64,000 bases of DNA, from positions 2,356,001 through 2,420,000 of the forward strand of contig NZ_WEGH01000001.1 in assembly GCF_009604375.1 (NCBI RefSeq), given 5' to 3'. Made by a program: the position numbers and the translations under genes. Origin of the DNA: Actinomadura macrotermitis (GTDB lineage Bacteria > Actinomycetota > Actinomycetes > Streptosporangiales > Streptosporangiaceae). The stretch's first letter is position 1. Each line of letters begins with the position of its first letter. Shown piece by piece: positions 41,970-51,367 of the stretch. Under the pieces are notes generated by a model that made no database searches, was not told the DNA's origin, and saw nothing but the letters and a program-made list of their open reading frames with translations.

Positions 41970-42542
41970 TCACCCCTCCTGGTCGGCGGCGAGCAGCTGC
42001 TCGCCGGCCACCTGCAGCAGCGCGGCGCGCTTCTCCTCGGCGGTGGTGCCGTCGTCCAGCTCCTCCATCGCGAACGTGCCGAAGTAGACGGTGAACAGCG
42101 CGCTCACCGACCGCACCCGCCGCACGAGCGGCCAGTCCGGGTCGCTGAGCAGCTCACCGAGGCCGTGCATCCGCTGCTTGAAGGTCTCCGCGCTCTGCAT
42201 CCGGCGCAGCGCCGCCTGGTTCTCCTGCAGGAACCGCAGCGTCGGGGCGTTCTCGGCCAGCGCGGCGTTCAAGCGGGACAGCAGTTCCCGGCGGGTGGCG
42301 AGCGTGGCGGGCTGCTCGCGGCCCCAGGCGATGAGCTCGTCGATGCGGCGGCCGGCCTCGTCGCCGAGGCCGCCGACGATGTCCTCCTTGGACTTGAAGT
42401 GGTAGTACAGCGCGGCCTTGGTGACGTCCAGCCGCTCGGCGATCTCGCGCAGCGACGTCTGGTCGTAGCCGCGCTCCAGGAACAGCTCCAGCGCGGTGTC
42501 CAGGATGCGCTGCCGGGTGTCCTTGCGTCGCGTCCCGGTCAC
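41970..42542 (-). CDS. TetR-family repressor of the divergent MFS pump
   Basis: GTG 42542 gives 190 residues. The TetR helix-turn-helix is near residues 10-55 (RQRILDTALELFLERGYDQT, then ERLDVTKAALYYHFKSKEDI). The ligand-binding domain is helical and variable. It is divergent from an MFS efflux gene with a near-perfect inverted repeat between them (42569-42636), so it is very likely the drug-sensing repressor of the pump and of itself. Confidence 0.9.
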   Translation of the reverse strand: MTGTRRKDTRQRILDTALELFLERGYDQTSLREIAERLDVTKAALYYHFKSKEDIVGGLGDEAGRRIDELIAWGREQPATLATRRELLSRLNAALAENAPTLRFLQENQAALRRMQSAETFKQRMHGLGELLSDPDWPLVRRVRSVSALFTVYFGTFAMEELDDGTTAEEKRAALLQVAGEQLLAADQEG

Positions 42543-42568
42543 GGCGTCCTCCTTCGTCGGCCCCCTTA

Positions 42569-42636
42569 ACTTACTTGACGCCCGGCTAGTTAGCGAGTTA
42601 CCTTCCCCCCATCAACTAGCCGGGCGGCAAGTAAGT
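42569..42636. promoter_or_regulatory. TetR/MFS divergent control region, 23-bp inverted repeat
   Basis: The 23-base arms 42569-42591 and 42614-42636 match at 22 positions. A minus-strand promoter TTGATG (42615-42610) / TAACTA (42592-42587) with a 17-base spacer faces the TetR gene. A plus-strand TTGACG (42575-42580) / TTACCT (42598-42603), also 17 bases apart, faces the MFS gene. Each arm covers part of both promoters, so one regulator can close both. Confidence 0.65.
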
Positions 42637-42652
42637 AGAGCTGGGACACGAC

Positions 42653-44224
42653 ATGACCGACACTCCCCCTGAAACCACGGGCCCCGCCACCACGGGCCCC
42701 GAAAGCCCCGAGCCCGAGGCGCGCAACCTGTACGTCGTCATCGGCGCCGTGCTGATCGCGATGCTGCTCGCGATGCTCGACAACCTGATCCTCAGCACCG
42801 CGATGCCGAGCATCGTCGGCGACCTCGGCGGCCTCGCCCACCTGTCCTGGGTGGTCACCGCCTACATCCTCGCCACCGCGGTCTCCACCCCGGTGTGGGG
42901 CAAGCTCGGCGACATGTACGGGCGCAAGGGCGCCTTCCTCACCTCGATCGCCGTCTTCCTGACCGGGTCGGCGCTGGCCGGCATGTCGCAGGACATGACC
43001 CAGCTGATCGCGTTCCGCGCGCTGCAGGGCCTCGGCGGCGGCGGCCTGATGGTCGGCGCCCTGGCCATCATCGGCAGCCTGGTCCCGCCCCGCGAGCAGG
43101 GCCGCTACCAGGGCATGATGTCCGGCGTGATGGGGCTGGCGATGATCGCCGGGCCGCTGGCCGGCGGCACCATCACCGACCACCTCGGCTGGCGCTGGTG
43201 CTTCTACGTCAACCTGCCGCTCGGCGCGCTCGCGCTGGTGCTGATCGGCGCCGTGCTGCACCTGCCGAAGCGCCGCTCGTCCGCGCGCGTCGACGTGGCG
43301 GGCGTGCTCACGCTGACCACCGTCACCACCTCGGTCGTGCTGGTCACCGCCTGGGGCGGCACCGAGTACGCCTGGGGCTCGCCGGTCGTGCTCGGGCTGA
43401 TCGCGCTCGCCGTCGCCGGCGCGGCCGCGTTCGTCCTCGTCGAGCGGCGCGCCGCCGAGCCGCTGCTGCCGCTCGGGCTGTTCCGCAACGCCAACTTCTC
43501 CGTCGTCACCGTCATCGGCTTCATGCTGGGCTTCGCGATGTTCGGCGGGATGACCTTCCTGCCGCTGTTCCAGCAGGCGGTGCAGGGCGCGTCGGCCACC
43601 AACGCCGGGCTGCTCGGGCTGCCGATGACCCTGTCCATGGTGGCGGTGAACGTGGTCGTCGGGCCGATCATCACCCGCACCGGCCACTACAAGTCCTTCG
43701 TCGTCGCGGGCGGCGCGCTGGTCATGTCCGGGCTGGCGCTGATGTCGCAGATGGACACCGGCACCTCGCGCCTCACCACCGGCGTCTACATGGCCCTGCT
43801 CGGCCTCGGCATGGGCTGCCTGATGCAGACCACGCTGCTGGTCACGATGCAGAGCGTCGAGCCGAAGGACCTCGGCGTCGGGTCGTCCACCGCGTCCCTG
43901 GCCCGCACGATCGGCGGCTCGATCGGCGTCTCGGTCGCGGGCGCGCTGTTCGCCGACCGGGTGCACGCCATCATGGCCGAGCGCGGCGCGGGCGCCCTGG
44001 CCGGCGGCCCGGCCCAGCTGGACGCGGCGAGCCTGCAGCGGCTGCCCGCCCACGTGCGCGACGCCTACGAGCACGCGGTGGCGGGCGGCGTGCACCAGGC
44101 GTTCCTGCTGGCCTCGGCGGCGGGGCTGATCGCCTTCATCGGCGCCTGGTTCGTCCGGCAGGTGCCGCTGAAGTACCCGGCCGCCCCCGCCGAGGCGCCC
44201 ACCCCCGAAAAGGCCGGCATCTGA
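42653..44224 (+). CDS. MFS efflux transporter, DHA2 (EmrB/QacA) type
   Basis: This 523-residue protein has the 14-span drug:proton antiporter layout. Motif A is GKLGDMYGRKG, motif C-like GMMSGVMGLAMIAGPLAGGTITD, and the start has the DHA2 signature MLDNLILSTAMPSIVGDL. It pumps hydrophobic drugs or metabolites outward. It is divergent from its probable TetR repressor. The substrate is unknown. Confidence 0.92.
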   Translation: MTDTPPETTGPATTGPESPEPEARNLYVVIGAVLIAMLLAMLDNLILSTAMPSIVGDLGGLAHLSWVVTAYILATAVSTPVWGKLGDMYGRKGAFLTSIAVFLTGSALAGMSQDMTQLIAFRALQGLGGGGLMVGALAIIGSLVPPREQGRYQGMMSGVMGLAMIAGPLAGGTITDHLGWRWCFYVNLPLGALALVLIGAVLHLPKRRSSARVDVAGVLTLTTVTTSVVLVTAWGGTEYAWGSPVVLGLIALAVAGAAAFVLVERRAAEPLLPLGLFRNANFSVVTVIGFMLGFAMFGGMTFLPLFQQAVQGASATNAGLLGLPMTLSMVAVNVVVGPIITRTGHYKSFVVAGGALVMSGLALMSQMDTGTSRLTTGVYMALLGLGMGCLMQTTLLVTMQSVEPKDLGVGSSTASLARTIGGSIGVSVAGALFADRVHAIMAERGAGALAGGPAQLDAASLQRLPAHVRDAYEHAVAGGVHQAFLLASAAGLIAFIGAWFVRQVPLKYPAAPAEAPTPEKAGI

Positions 44225-44248
44225 CGGACGCCCAGAGGGAACGCCATA

Positions 44249-44299
44249 CTTCTAACGGAAGACAGACGCTTGACCCGTTAGAAGCGGCCGCGCTATAAC
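44249..44299 (+). promoter_or_regulatory. Promoter with overlapping CTTCTAACGG inverted repeat
   Basis: TTGACC (44270-44275) and TATAAC (44294-44299) are 18 bases apart upstream of the hydrolase gene. A perfect 10-base inverted repeat, CTTCTAACGG (44249-44258) and CCGTTAGAAG (44275-44284), overlaps the -35 box and the spacer, suggesting repressor control by an unidentified regulator. Confidence 0.6.
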
Positions 44300-44330
44300 T
44301 AACGCATCTGCTTAGCGAGAGGCATTAGAG

Positions 44331-45194
44331 ATGGCGTTCCCCCTGGTCACCCGCGTCACCCACCGGCACCTCGACGTCGAGGGCGTCCGCGTCTTCTACC
44401 GCGAGTCGCTCCCCGAGCGGGAGAACGCGCCCGTCCTCCTGCTGCTGCACGGCTTCCCCTCCTCCTCGCACCAGTACCGGCGCCTCATCGACGCCCTCGG
44501 CTCCCGCTACCGGCTGATCGCCCCGGACTATCCGGGCTTCGGGCAGACCGAGGCGCCGGACGACTTCGTCTACTCCTTCGACCGGCTCGCCGACATCACC
44601 GAGGGATTCGTCCAGAAGCTCGGGCTGGAACGCTTCTCCATGTACATGTTCGACTTCGGGGCTCCCGTCGGGTTCCGGCTGGCGCTGCGCCACCCCGAGT
44701 GGGTCGCGGGGCTGGTCGTGCAGAACGGCAACGCCTACGAGGCGGGCCTGTCGGAGGGGGCGCGGGACTTCATCGCGCTGCGGCCCGGCCAGGAGGACGC
44801 CGTCCGGGGCCTGCTCACCCTGGAGGGCACGCGCGGCCAGTACGAGGGCGGGACGGGCGACGTCACCGCCGTCGCGCCCGACGGCTGGACCCTCGACCAG
44901 CACTACCTGGACCTGCCCGGCCGCCAGGACGCCCAGATCGCGCTGGCCTTCGACTACCGCTCCAACGTCGCCCAGTACGGCCGGTGGCAGGAGTGGCTGC
45001 GCGAGCACACCCCGCCCGCGCTGATCGTCTGGGGCCGCGACGACATGTTCTTCCCCGAGCCCGGCGCCCGCGCCTACCTGGCCGACCTGCCGGACGCCGA
45101 GCTGCACCTGTTCGACACCGGCCACTTCGCGCTGGAGGAGAAGCTGGCCGAGATCGCCCCCCTCGTCGCCGGCTTCCTGGACCGGGTGGGCTAA
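44331..45194 (+). CDS. Alpha/beta hydrolase, epoxide hydrolase/dehalogenase-like
   Basis: This 287-residue protein has the oxyanion motif HGFPSSSHQY (from H40), nucleophile elbow MFDFGAP with D108, acid D247 in VWGRDDMF, and base H275 in DTGHFA. An aspartate nucleophile indicates hydrolysis through an alkyl-enzyme ester, as in epoxide hydrolases and haloalkane dehalogenases, rather than a serine esterase. No signal peptide. It precedes a PLP dehydratase by 9 bases, so the two are an operon. The physiological substrate is unknown. Confidence 0.85.
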   Translation: MAFPLVTRVTHRHLDVEGVRVFYRESLPERENAPVLLLLHGFPSSSHQYRRLIDALGSRYRLIAPDYPGFGQTEAPDDFVYSFDRLADITEGFVQKLGLERFSMYMFDFGAPVGFRLALRHPEWVAGLVVQNGNAYEAGLSEGARDFIALRPGQEDAVRGLLTLEGTRGQYEGGTGDVTAVAPDGWTLDQHYLDLPGRQDAQIALAFDYRSNVAQYGRWQEWLREHTPPALIVWGRDDMFFPEPGARAYLADLPDAELHLFDTGHFALEEKLAEIAPLVAGFLDRVG

Positions 45195-45203
45195 ACAGAA
45201 GGA

Positions 45204-46112
45204 ATGATCTTCCACGCCGACGTCCGGGACGCCGCCGCGCGCATCGCGGGCCGGGTCCGCCGCACCCCCATGGCCGAGGCCGACGGGCTGCTGCTGAAGC
45301 TCGAGCAGCTCCAGCACACCGGGTCGTTCAAGGCGCGCGGCGCCTTCAACCGGATCCTGGCCGCCGGGCCGCCGCCCGCCGCCGGCGTGGTGACGGCGTC
45401 GGGCGGCAACGCCGGCCTCGCCGTCGCGTTCGCCGCCGCCGAGACCGGCACGCGGGCCGAGGTGTACGTGCCGCGGACCGCGCCGCCGGTCAAGGTCGCC
45501 GGGCTGCGCCGGCTCGGCGCGGCCGTCGTGCAGGTCGGCGACCGCTACGCCGAGGCGCAGGAGGCCGCGACCGAGCGCGCCGCCGAGACCGGCGCGCTGT
45601 ACTGCCACGCCTACGACCAGCCGGAGGTCTGCGCCGGCCAGGGCACGCTCGGGCTGGAGATCCTGGAGCAGGCCGCGGACGCCGACACGATCCTGCTGGC
45701 CGTCGGCGGCGGCGGGCTGATGGCGGGCGTCGCGGCGGCCGTGGAGGGACGCGCCCAGGTGATCGGCGTCGAGCCGGAGACCGCGCCCACCCTGAACCGC
45801 GCCCTGCGCACCGGCGGTCCTGCCGACGTGGCCGTCTCCGGTGTGGCGGCCGACTCCCTGGGCGCGACGAGGCTCGGCGACATCGCCTACGCGGTCGCGG
45901 CGCGCACCGGCGTGCGGTCGCTCCTGGTCGACGACGAGGCGATCATCGCCGCCCGCCGCGAACTGTGGACGAGGCACCGCCTCGTCGTCGAGCACGGCAC
46001 GGCCGCCGCCCTGGCCGCCCTGCGCACCGGCGCCTACCGGCCGGCCCCGGGCGAACGGGTGGTGGTCGTCCTCTGCGGAGCGAACACCGACCCGTCCGAC
46101 CTGGCCGGCTGA
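45204..46112 (+). CDS. PLP-dependent serine/threonine dehydratase-like enzyme
   Basis: This 302-residue fold-type II enzyme has the PLP lysine K43 in GSFKARGAFN, substrate loop ASGGNAG and phosphate loop VGGGGLMAG. It lacks a C-terminal ACT domain, so it resembles catabolic threonine/serine dehydratases or racemases. The reaction would be deamination of L-Ser/L-Thr to 2-oxo acids or a related elimination. It is co-transcribed with the hydrolase upstream and converges on the sigma-factor gene. Confidence 0.85.
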   Translation: MIFHADVRDAAARIAGRVRRTPMAEADGLLLKLEQLQHTGSFKARGAFNRILAAGPPPAAGVVTASGGNAGLAVAFAAAETGTRAEVYVPRTAPPVKVAGLRRLGAAVVQVGDRYAEAQEAATERAAETGALYCHAYDQPEVCAGQGTLGLEILEQAADADTILLAVGGGGLMAGVAAAVEGRAQVIGVEPETAPTLNRALRTGGPADVAVSGVAADSLGATRLGDIAYAVAARTGVRSLLVDDEAIIAARRELWTRHRLVVEHGTAAALAALRTGAYRPAPGERVVVVLCGANTDPSDLAG

Positions 46113-46120
46113 CCCCTCCC

Positions 46121-47059
46121 CTACCCCAGCAGGTCCGCCAGGGCGCGCCGGCAGGACGGCTGGCGCAGCTTGTGCATGCCCTTGGACTCGATCTGCCGGA
46201 TCCGCTCGCGGGTGACGCCGTAGACCTGGCCGACCTGGTCGAGGGTCTTCGGCTCGCCGCCGGCCAGCCCGTAGCGCAGCGAGATCACCCCGGCCTCGCG
46301 TTCGGTGAGGACGCCGAGCACCGCGTCGAGCTGGCCGCGCAGCATCGACGAGGACACCGCGTCGACCGGGTCGGGCGTCTCGGTGTCCTCGATGAAGTCG
46401 CCGAACTCGCCGCCGTCGCCGGCCTCGCCGACCGGCACGTGCAGCGAGATCGGCTCGCGGGACTGGCGCTGCAGCCGCTCGACCTTCTCCTGGGTGATGT
46501 CGAGCTCGGCGGCCAGCTCGGCCGGGGTGGGCTCGCGCCCGAGGTCCTGGACGAGCTGGCGGCGCACCCGGTTCATCCGGTTGACGATCTCGGCCACGTG
46601 GGCGGGCAGCCGGATCGTGCGGCCCTGGTCGGCCAGGGAGCGCGTCATCGCCTGCTTGATCCACCAGACGGCGTAGGTGGAGAACTTCAGGCCGCGCCGG
46701 TGCTCGAACTTCTCCACCGCGCGGATCAGCCCGAGGTTGCCCTCCTGGATGAGGTCGATCAGCGGCAGCCCCCGGCCGGCGTAGCGCTTGGCGAGCGAGA
46801 CGACCAGCCGCAGGTTCGCCTCGATCATGTGCTCCTTGGCGCGGCGGCCGTCCTCGGCGATCCAGCGCAGGTCCTCGACGGTCTGCTCGTCCAGGCCCGT
46901 GGCGTCCTCCAGCCGTTCCCGGGCGAAGAGGCCGGCCTCGATGCGCTGGGCGAGGTCGACCTCCTGCTCGGCGGTCAGCAGCGGGGTCCGGCCGATCTGG
47001 GCGAGGTAGTCCTTGACCGGATCGGTGGAGCCGGTGGTGACGGTGCGGAAGGCGTTCAA
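46121..47059 (-). CDS. Sigma-70 factor of the primary-like (HrdB/SigB) group
   Basis: A TTG at 47059, 6-7 bases after AAGGA, gives 312 residues. Region 1.2 is [28 protein letters not shown]; region 2 is [30 protein letters not shown] and [18 protein letters not shown]; region 4 has [19 protein letters not shown]. The absence of a long N-terminal extension makes it a group 2 (HrdD/SigB-like) factor rather than the main sigma. It lies behind a strong TTGACA/TAAATT promoter divergent from a TetR gene, so it may be switched by that regulator. Confidence 0.9.
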   Translation of the reverse strand: MNAFRTVTTGSTDPVKDYLAQIGRTPLLTAEQEVDLAQRIEAGLFARERLEDATGLDEQTVEDLRWIAEDGRRAKEHMIEANLRLVVSLAKRYAGRGLPLIDLIQEGNLGLIRAVEKFEHRRGLKFSTYAVWWIKQAMTRSLADQGRTIRLPAHVAEIVNRMNRVRRQLVQDLGREPTPAELAAELDITQEKVERLQRQSREPISLHVPVGEAGDGGEFGDFIEDTETPDPVDAVSSSMLRGQLDAVLGVLTEREAGVISLRYGLAGGEPKTLDQVGQVYGVTRERIRQIESKGMHKLRQPSCRRALADLLG

Positions 47060-47308
47060 GGGGGGTCCTTTTCCTCGTCCGGTAGGGGTGCGGCGGGGGT
47101 TGGGCCTCAGCCCCGCCCGAGGATCCGGTTCCGCTGGAACGCGCGGGGCTGCCTGGATCGGTCGTTCCCACGCCGGGGCTCGCGCACACCCCGGATGTCA
47201 CGGCGGTTTGCCGGACGGGGGAACGCGGCGCCGCGATCGCGGCGGGGGACGGCGGGGACGGGGCGGGTGACGCGCGGGTGCACGCTGCCTCCAGTTCGTC
47301 GTGGTGAT

Positions 47309-47358
47309 GACCTAAATTTAGATCCGACCTAGAAGTATGTCAACAACAAATTTAGGTC
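47309..47358 (-). promoter_or_regulatory. Sigma-gene promoter overlapped by TetR-type palindromes
   Basis: On the minus strand TTGACA (47343-47338) and TAAATT (47320-47315) are 17 bases apart, a near-consensus promoter facing the sigma-factor gene. GACCTAAATTT (47309-47319) and AAATTTAGGTC (47348-47358) form an inverted repeat; CTAAATTTAG at 47312-47321 is itself a palindrome lying on the -10 box. Confidence 0.7.
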
Positions 47359-47379
47359 AACCTGTGGCAGACTGGCGCC

Positions 47380-48006
47380 ATGAGCGGTTTGAGAGAACTG
47401 AAGAAGCGGCAGACCAGGGAGAACATCTCCCACAACGCCACCCGGCTGTTCCTGGAGCGGGGCTTCGACAAGGTGACGATCGCCGAGGTCGCGGCGGCGT
47501 CGCAGGTCGCCAAGATGACGGTGACCAACTACTTCCCGCGCAAGGAGGACCTGGCCCTCGACCTGCACGAGGTGTTCGTGGCGGCGCCCGCGGCCGCGGT
47601 GCGCGGGCGGGAGCGGGGCGAGTCGGCGCTCGCGGCGCTGCGGCGCGCGTTCGGGGACGCGGTGGCGCGCCGCGACGCGGTGATCGGCTTCTCCGGGCTG
47701 CCGTTCGCCCGGATGATCGCGGAGAGCCCGGCGCTGGTGGCCCGGCTGCGCGAGTTCCACGAGGAGCGCGAGCACCTGCTCGCGCGCGAGCTCGCGCGGG
47801 AGACGGGCGCGGCGCCGGAGGAGCTGACGCCCCGGATCGCCGCCGCGCAGCTCGGCGGCGCGCTGCGGGTGCTGTTCGAGGAGACCATGCGGCGCACCCT
47901 GGACGGCCAGGACCACGACGAGATCGCCGCGGCCCTGGCCGATGCCGGACAGGCCGCGTTCGGCCTGCTCGAACCGTCCCTGGGGGACTACGCCGTCAGG
48001 AGATGA
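47380..48006 (+). CDS. TetR-family regulator divergent from the sigma factor
   Basis: ATG 47380 gives 208 residues. The helix-turn-helix is near 10-55 (RENISHNATRLFLERGFDKV, then ASQVAKMTVTNYFPRKEDL). The rest is a helical ligand domain. The AT-rich palindromes between it and the sigma-factor gene are likely its operators. Its 3' end overlaps the convergent pyruvate carboxylase gene by 11 bases. Confidence 0.88.
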   Translation: MSGLRELKKRQTRENISHNATRLFLERGFDKVTIAEVAAASQVAKMTVTNYFPRKEDLALDLHEVFVAAPAAAVRGRERGESALAALRRAFGDAVARRDAVIGFSGLPFARMIAESPALVARLREFHEEREHLLARELARETGAAPEELTPRIAAAQLGGALRVLFEETMRRTLDGQDHDEIAAALADAGQAAFGLLEPSLGDYAVRR

Positions 48007-51000
48007 CCAGCAGCAGGTCCCCCGCCTGGACCGGGGCGGCGGCCGGGACGGCGAGCCGGGTGACGGTGCCGGCCACCGGGGCGGTGATCGCGGCCTCCAT
48101 CTTCATCGCCTCGATGGTCGCGACGACGTCCCCGGCCGCGACGGTGTCGCCCTTGGCGGCGCGCAGCGTGACCGAGCCGTCGAACGGCGCGGCGACGTGG
48201 CCGGGTTCGGCCGGGTCGGCCCGCTCCACCGGCGGCGCGTCCGACACGACCGACTTGTCGCGCACCGACAGCGTGCGCAGCTGGCCGTTGACGGTGCAGA
48301 TGACCTGGCGGACGCCCGCCTCGTCGATGCCGCCGACGGCCTCCAGCCCGGCCAGCACCCGCACGCCCGGCTCCAGGTCGAAGGAGACCTCCTGGCCGGT
48401 GCGCAGCCCGTACAGGAAGGGGCCGGTCGGCAGCACCGACAGGTCGCCGTAGGCCAGCCGGGTCTCGCGGTAGTCCTTGGCCGGGCCGGGGAACAGCAGC
48501 CGGTCCAGCGTCTCGCGGACCTCGGGCCCGGCGAGGGCCTTCTCCTCCTCGCCGGTCAGCTCCGCGCGGGCCGGGGTGTGCGCGCGCGAGCCGAGGGCGC
48601 GGCCGCGGAACGGCTCGGGCCAGCCGCCCGCCGGGTCGCCGAGCTCGCCGGCCAGGAACCCGATGACGCTGTCGGGGATGTCGTAGCGCTCGGGGTTGGC
48701 GGCGAAGTCGGCCGGGTCGGCGCCCGCGGCGACCAGGTGCAGCGCCAGGTCGCCGACGACCTTGCTGGACGGGGTCACCTTGACCAGCCGGCCGAGGATG
48801 CGGTCGGCCGCGGCGTACAGCCGCTCGATCTCCTCGAACCGGTCGCCGAGGCCGAGCGCGACGGCCTGCTGGCGCAGGTTGGACAGCTGCCCGCCGGGGA
48901 TCTCGTGCTGGTAGACGCGGCCGGTCGGGGCGGGCAGGCCCATCTCGAACGGCGCGTACAGCCGGCGGACGGCCTCCCAGTACGGCTCCATCGCGGTGAG
49001 CGCGTCCAGGTCCAGGCCGGTGGCGCGCTCGGTGAAGTCGGTGTGCGCGACGATCGCCTGCAGCGGCGGCTGGCTGGTGGTGCCCGACAGCGGGGACGCG
49101 GCGCCGTCCACGGCGTCCACGCCCGCCTCGATCGCGGCGAGGTAGGTGGCGAGCTGGCCGCCGGCGGTGTCGTGCGTGTGCAGGTGGACGGGCAGGTCGA
49201 ACCGCTCGCGCAGGGCGCTCACCAGTGTGCGCGCTGCGGGGGCGCGCAGCAGGCCCGCCATGTCCTTGATGCACAGGATGTGGACGCCGGCCTCGACGAG
49301 TTCCTCCGCCAGGCGCAGGTAGTAGTCGAGCGTGTAGATGTTCTCGGCCGGGGACGACAGGTCGCCGGTGTAGCAGAGCGTGCCCTCGACCAGGGCGTGC
49401 GTCTGCAGAACGGCGTCGATGGCCGGGCGCATGCGCTCGACGTCGTTCAGCGCGTCGAACACCCGGAAGATGTCCACGCCCGTACGGGCCGCCTCCGTGA
49501 CGAAAGCGCGCGCTACCGAATCGGGGTAAGGGGTGTATCCGACGGTGTTGCGGCCCCGCAGCAGCATCTGGATGCACATGTTGGGCGCGGCCTCGCGGAT
49601 CGCTGCGAGCCGCTCCCACGGCGACTCGCCCAGGAAACGCAGCGCGACGTCGTAGGTCGCGCCGCCCCACGCCTCCAGGGACAGCAGCTGCGGCGACATG
49701 CGGGCCAGGTAGGGCGCGGCCTGCGCCAGGTCGTAGGTGCGGACGCGGGTGGCCAGCAGCGACTGGTGCGCGTCCCGGAAGGTGGTGTCGGTGACGGCGA
49801 GGGCCTGCTGCGCGCGCAGCGCCTCGGCGAACGCGCGCGGGCCGAGCGCGAGGAGCCGGTCGCGCGAGCCTTCGGGGAGCGGGGCGCGCGGGTCCAGCGG
49901 CGGCAGCTTGTCGGCCGGGTCCAGGTCGGTCGGGGCCTCGCCGTGCGGCTTGTTGACGGTCACGTCGGCCAGGTAGCGGACGAGGCGGGTCGCGCGGTCG
50001 CCGCTGGAGCGGGCCGTCAGCAGCTCGGGGTGGTCGGCGATGTAGGAGGTGCTGACGCCGCCCGCGACGAAGTCCGGCTCGTCCAGCAGGGCCTGCAAGA
50101 AGGGGATGTTGCTGGACACGCCCCGGATGCGGAATTCGGCGACCGCGCGGCGCGCGCGCCGGACGGCCTCCTCGAACGTGCGGCCGCGGCAGGTCAGCTT
50201 CACCAGCAGCGAGTCGAAGTGCGGGGTGACGACGGCGCCGGCGTGCGTCGTGCCGGTGTCCAGCCGGACGCCCGCGCCGCCCGGCGACCGGTAGGCGGAG
50301 ATCTTGCCGGTGTCGGGGCGGAAGTCGTTGGCGGGGTCCTCGGTGGTGATGCGGCACTGCACCGCGAACCCCGAGACGGCGACGTCCTCCTGCGCGATGC
50401 CGAGGTCGGGCAGCGTCTCGCCGCCGGCGATGCGCAGCTGGCTCTGCACCAGGTCGACGCCGGTGACCTCCTCGGTCACGGTGTGCTCGACCTGGATGCG
50501 CGGGTTCATCTCGATGAACACGTGCTCGCCCCGGTCGTCGACCAGGAACTCCACGGTGCCGGCGTTGACGTAGCCGATCTCGCGGGCGAAGCGGACCGCG
50601 TCGGCGCACAGCCGCTCGGCCAGGGCCGGGTCCAGCCGCGGCGCGGGCGCGATCTCCACCACCTTCTGGTGCCGGCGCTGCACCGAGCAGTCGCGTTCGC
50701 GCAGGTGGACGGTGTGCCCGGCGGCGTCGGCGAGGATCTGCACCTCGATGTGGCGGGGCCGGTCCACCGCCTGCTCCAGGAAGACGGTCGGGTCGCCGAA
50801 CGCGCTCTCGGCCTCGCGGCGGGCGGTGTCGACGGCCGCCTCCAGGTCCTCGCGGCGCTCGACGCGGCGCAGCCCGCGCCCGCCGCCGCCCGCCGCGGCC
50901 TTCACGAACAGCGGGAACCCGACCTCGTCGGCGGCCGCCAGCTCCCGGCCCGCCTCGGGCGTGACCGACCGCAGCACCGGCAGGCCCGCGCGGCGGGCGG

Positions 51001-51367
51001 CGGCGACCGCCTCGATCTTGTTGCCGGCCAGCCGCAGCACGGCGGCGGGCGGCCCGACGAAGACCAGCCCGTTGCGCTCGCAGGCCTCGGCCAGCTCGGG
51101 GCTCTCCGACAGGAACCCGTAGCCGGGGTAGACGGCGTCGGCGCCGACCCGCAGCGCGGTCTCCACGATGCCGTCCACGTCCAGGTAGGCGCGCACGGGG
51201 TGGCCGAGCTCGCCGATCTGGTAGGCCTCGTCGGCCTTCTGCCGGTGCAGCGACAGCCGGTCCTCGTGGGCGTAGACCGCGACGCCGGCGATGCCCAGCT
51301 CGTAGGCGGCGCGGAACGCGCGCACGGCGATCTCGCCGCGGTTGGCGACGAGCAGCTTGTTGATCAC
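47996..51367 (-). CDS. pyc: Pyruvate carboxylase, single-chain
   Basis: This 1123-residue enzyme carboxylates pyruvate to oxaloacetate with ATP, bicarbonate and biotin. It starts at GTG 51367 (VINKLLVANRGEIAVRAFRA). The biotin-carboxylase/ATP-grasp part covers about 1-450 (AAAGGGGRGLRRV loop, FIEMNPRIQVEHTVTEE). The carboxyltransferase begins near 525 (TDTTFRDAHQSLLATRVRT) and includes MLLRGRN and CIKDMAGLL. The biotinyl domain ends the chain with EAMKME near 1087. The order is that of single-chain pyruvate carboxylase. It is transcribed alone. Confidence 0.95.
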   Translation of the reverse strand: MINKLLVANRGEIAVRAFRAAYELGIAGVAVYAHEDRLSLHRQKADEAYQIGELGHPVRAYLDVDGIVETALRVGADAVYPGYGFLSESPELAEACERNGLVFVGPPAAVLRLAGNKIEAVAAARRAGLPVLRSVTPEAGRELAAADEVGFPLFVKAAAGGGGRGLRRVERREDLEAAVDTARREAESAFGDPTVFLEQAVDRPRHIEVQILADAAGHTVHLRERDCSVQRRHQKVVEIAPAPRLDPALAERLCADAVRFAREIGYVNAGTVEFLVDDRGEHVFIEMNPRIQVEHTVTEEVTGVDLVQSQLRIAGGETLPDLGIAQEDVAVSGFAVQCRITTEDPANDFRPDTGKISAYRSPGGAGVRLDTGTTHAGAVVTPHFDSLLVKLTCRGRTFEEAVRRARRAVAEFRIRGVSSNIPFLQALLDEPDFVAGGVSTSYIADHPELLTARSSGDRATRLVRYLADVTVNKPHGEAPTDLDPADKLPPLDPRAPLPEGSRDRLLALGPRAFAEALRAQQALAVTDTTFRDAHQSLLATRVRTYDLAQAAPYLARMSPQLLSLEAWGGATYDVALRFLGESPWERLAAIREAAPNMCIQMLLRGRNTVGYTPYPDSVARAFVTEAARTGVDIFRVFDALNDVERMRPAIDAVLQTHALVEGTLCYTGDLSSPAENIYTLDYYLRLAEELVEAGVHILCIKDMAGLLRAPAARTLVSALRERFDLPVHLHTHDTAGGQLATYLAAIEAGVDAVDGAASPLSGTTSQPPLQAIVAHTDFTERATGLDLDALTAMEPYWEAVRRLYAPFEMGLPAPTGRVYQHEIPGGQLSNLRQQAVALGLGDRFEEIERLYAAADRILGRLVKVTPSSKVVGDLALHLVAAGADPADFAANPERYDIPDSVIGFLAGELGDPAGGWPEPFRGRALGSRAHTPARAELTGEEEKALAGPEVRETLDRLLFPGPAKDYRETRLAYGDLSVLPTGPFLYGLRTGQEVSFDLEPGVRVLAGLEAVGGIDEAGVRQVICTVNGQLRTLSVRDKSVVSDAPPVERADPAEPGHVAAPFDGSVTLRAAKGDTVAAGDVVATIEAMKMEAAITAPVAGTVTRLAVPAAAPVQAGDLLLVIS

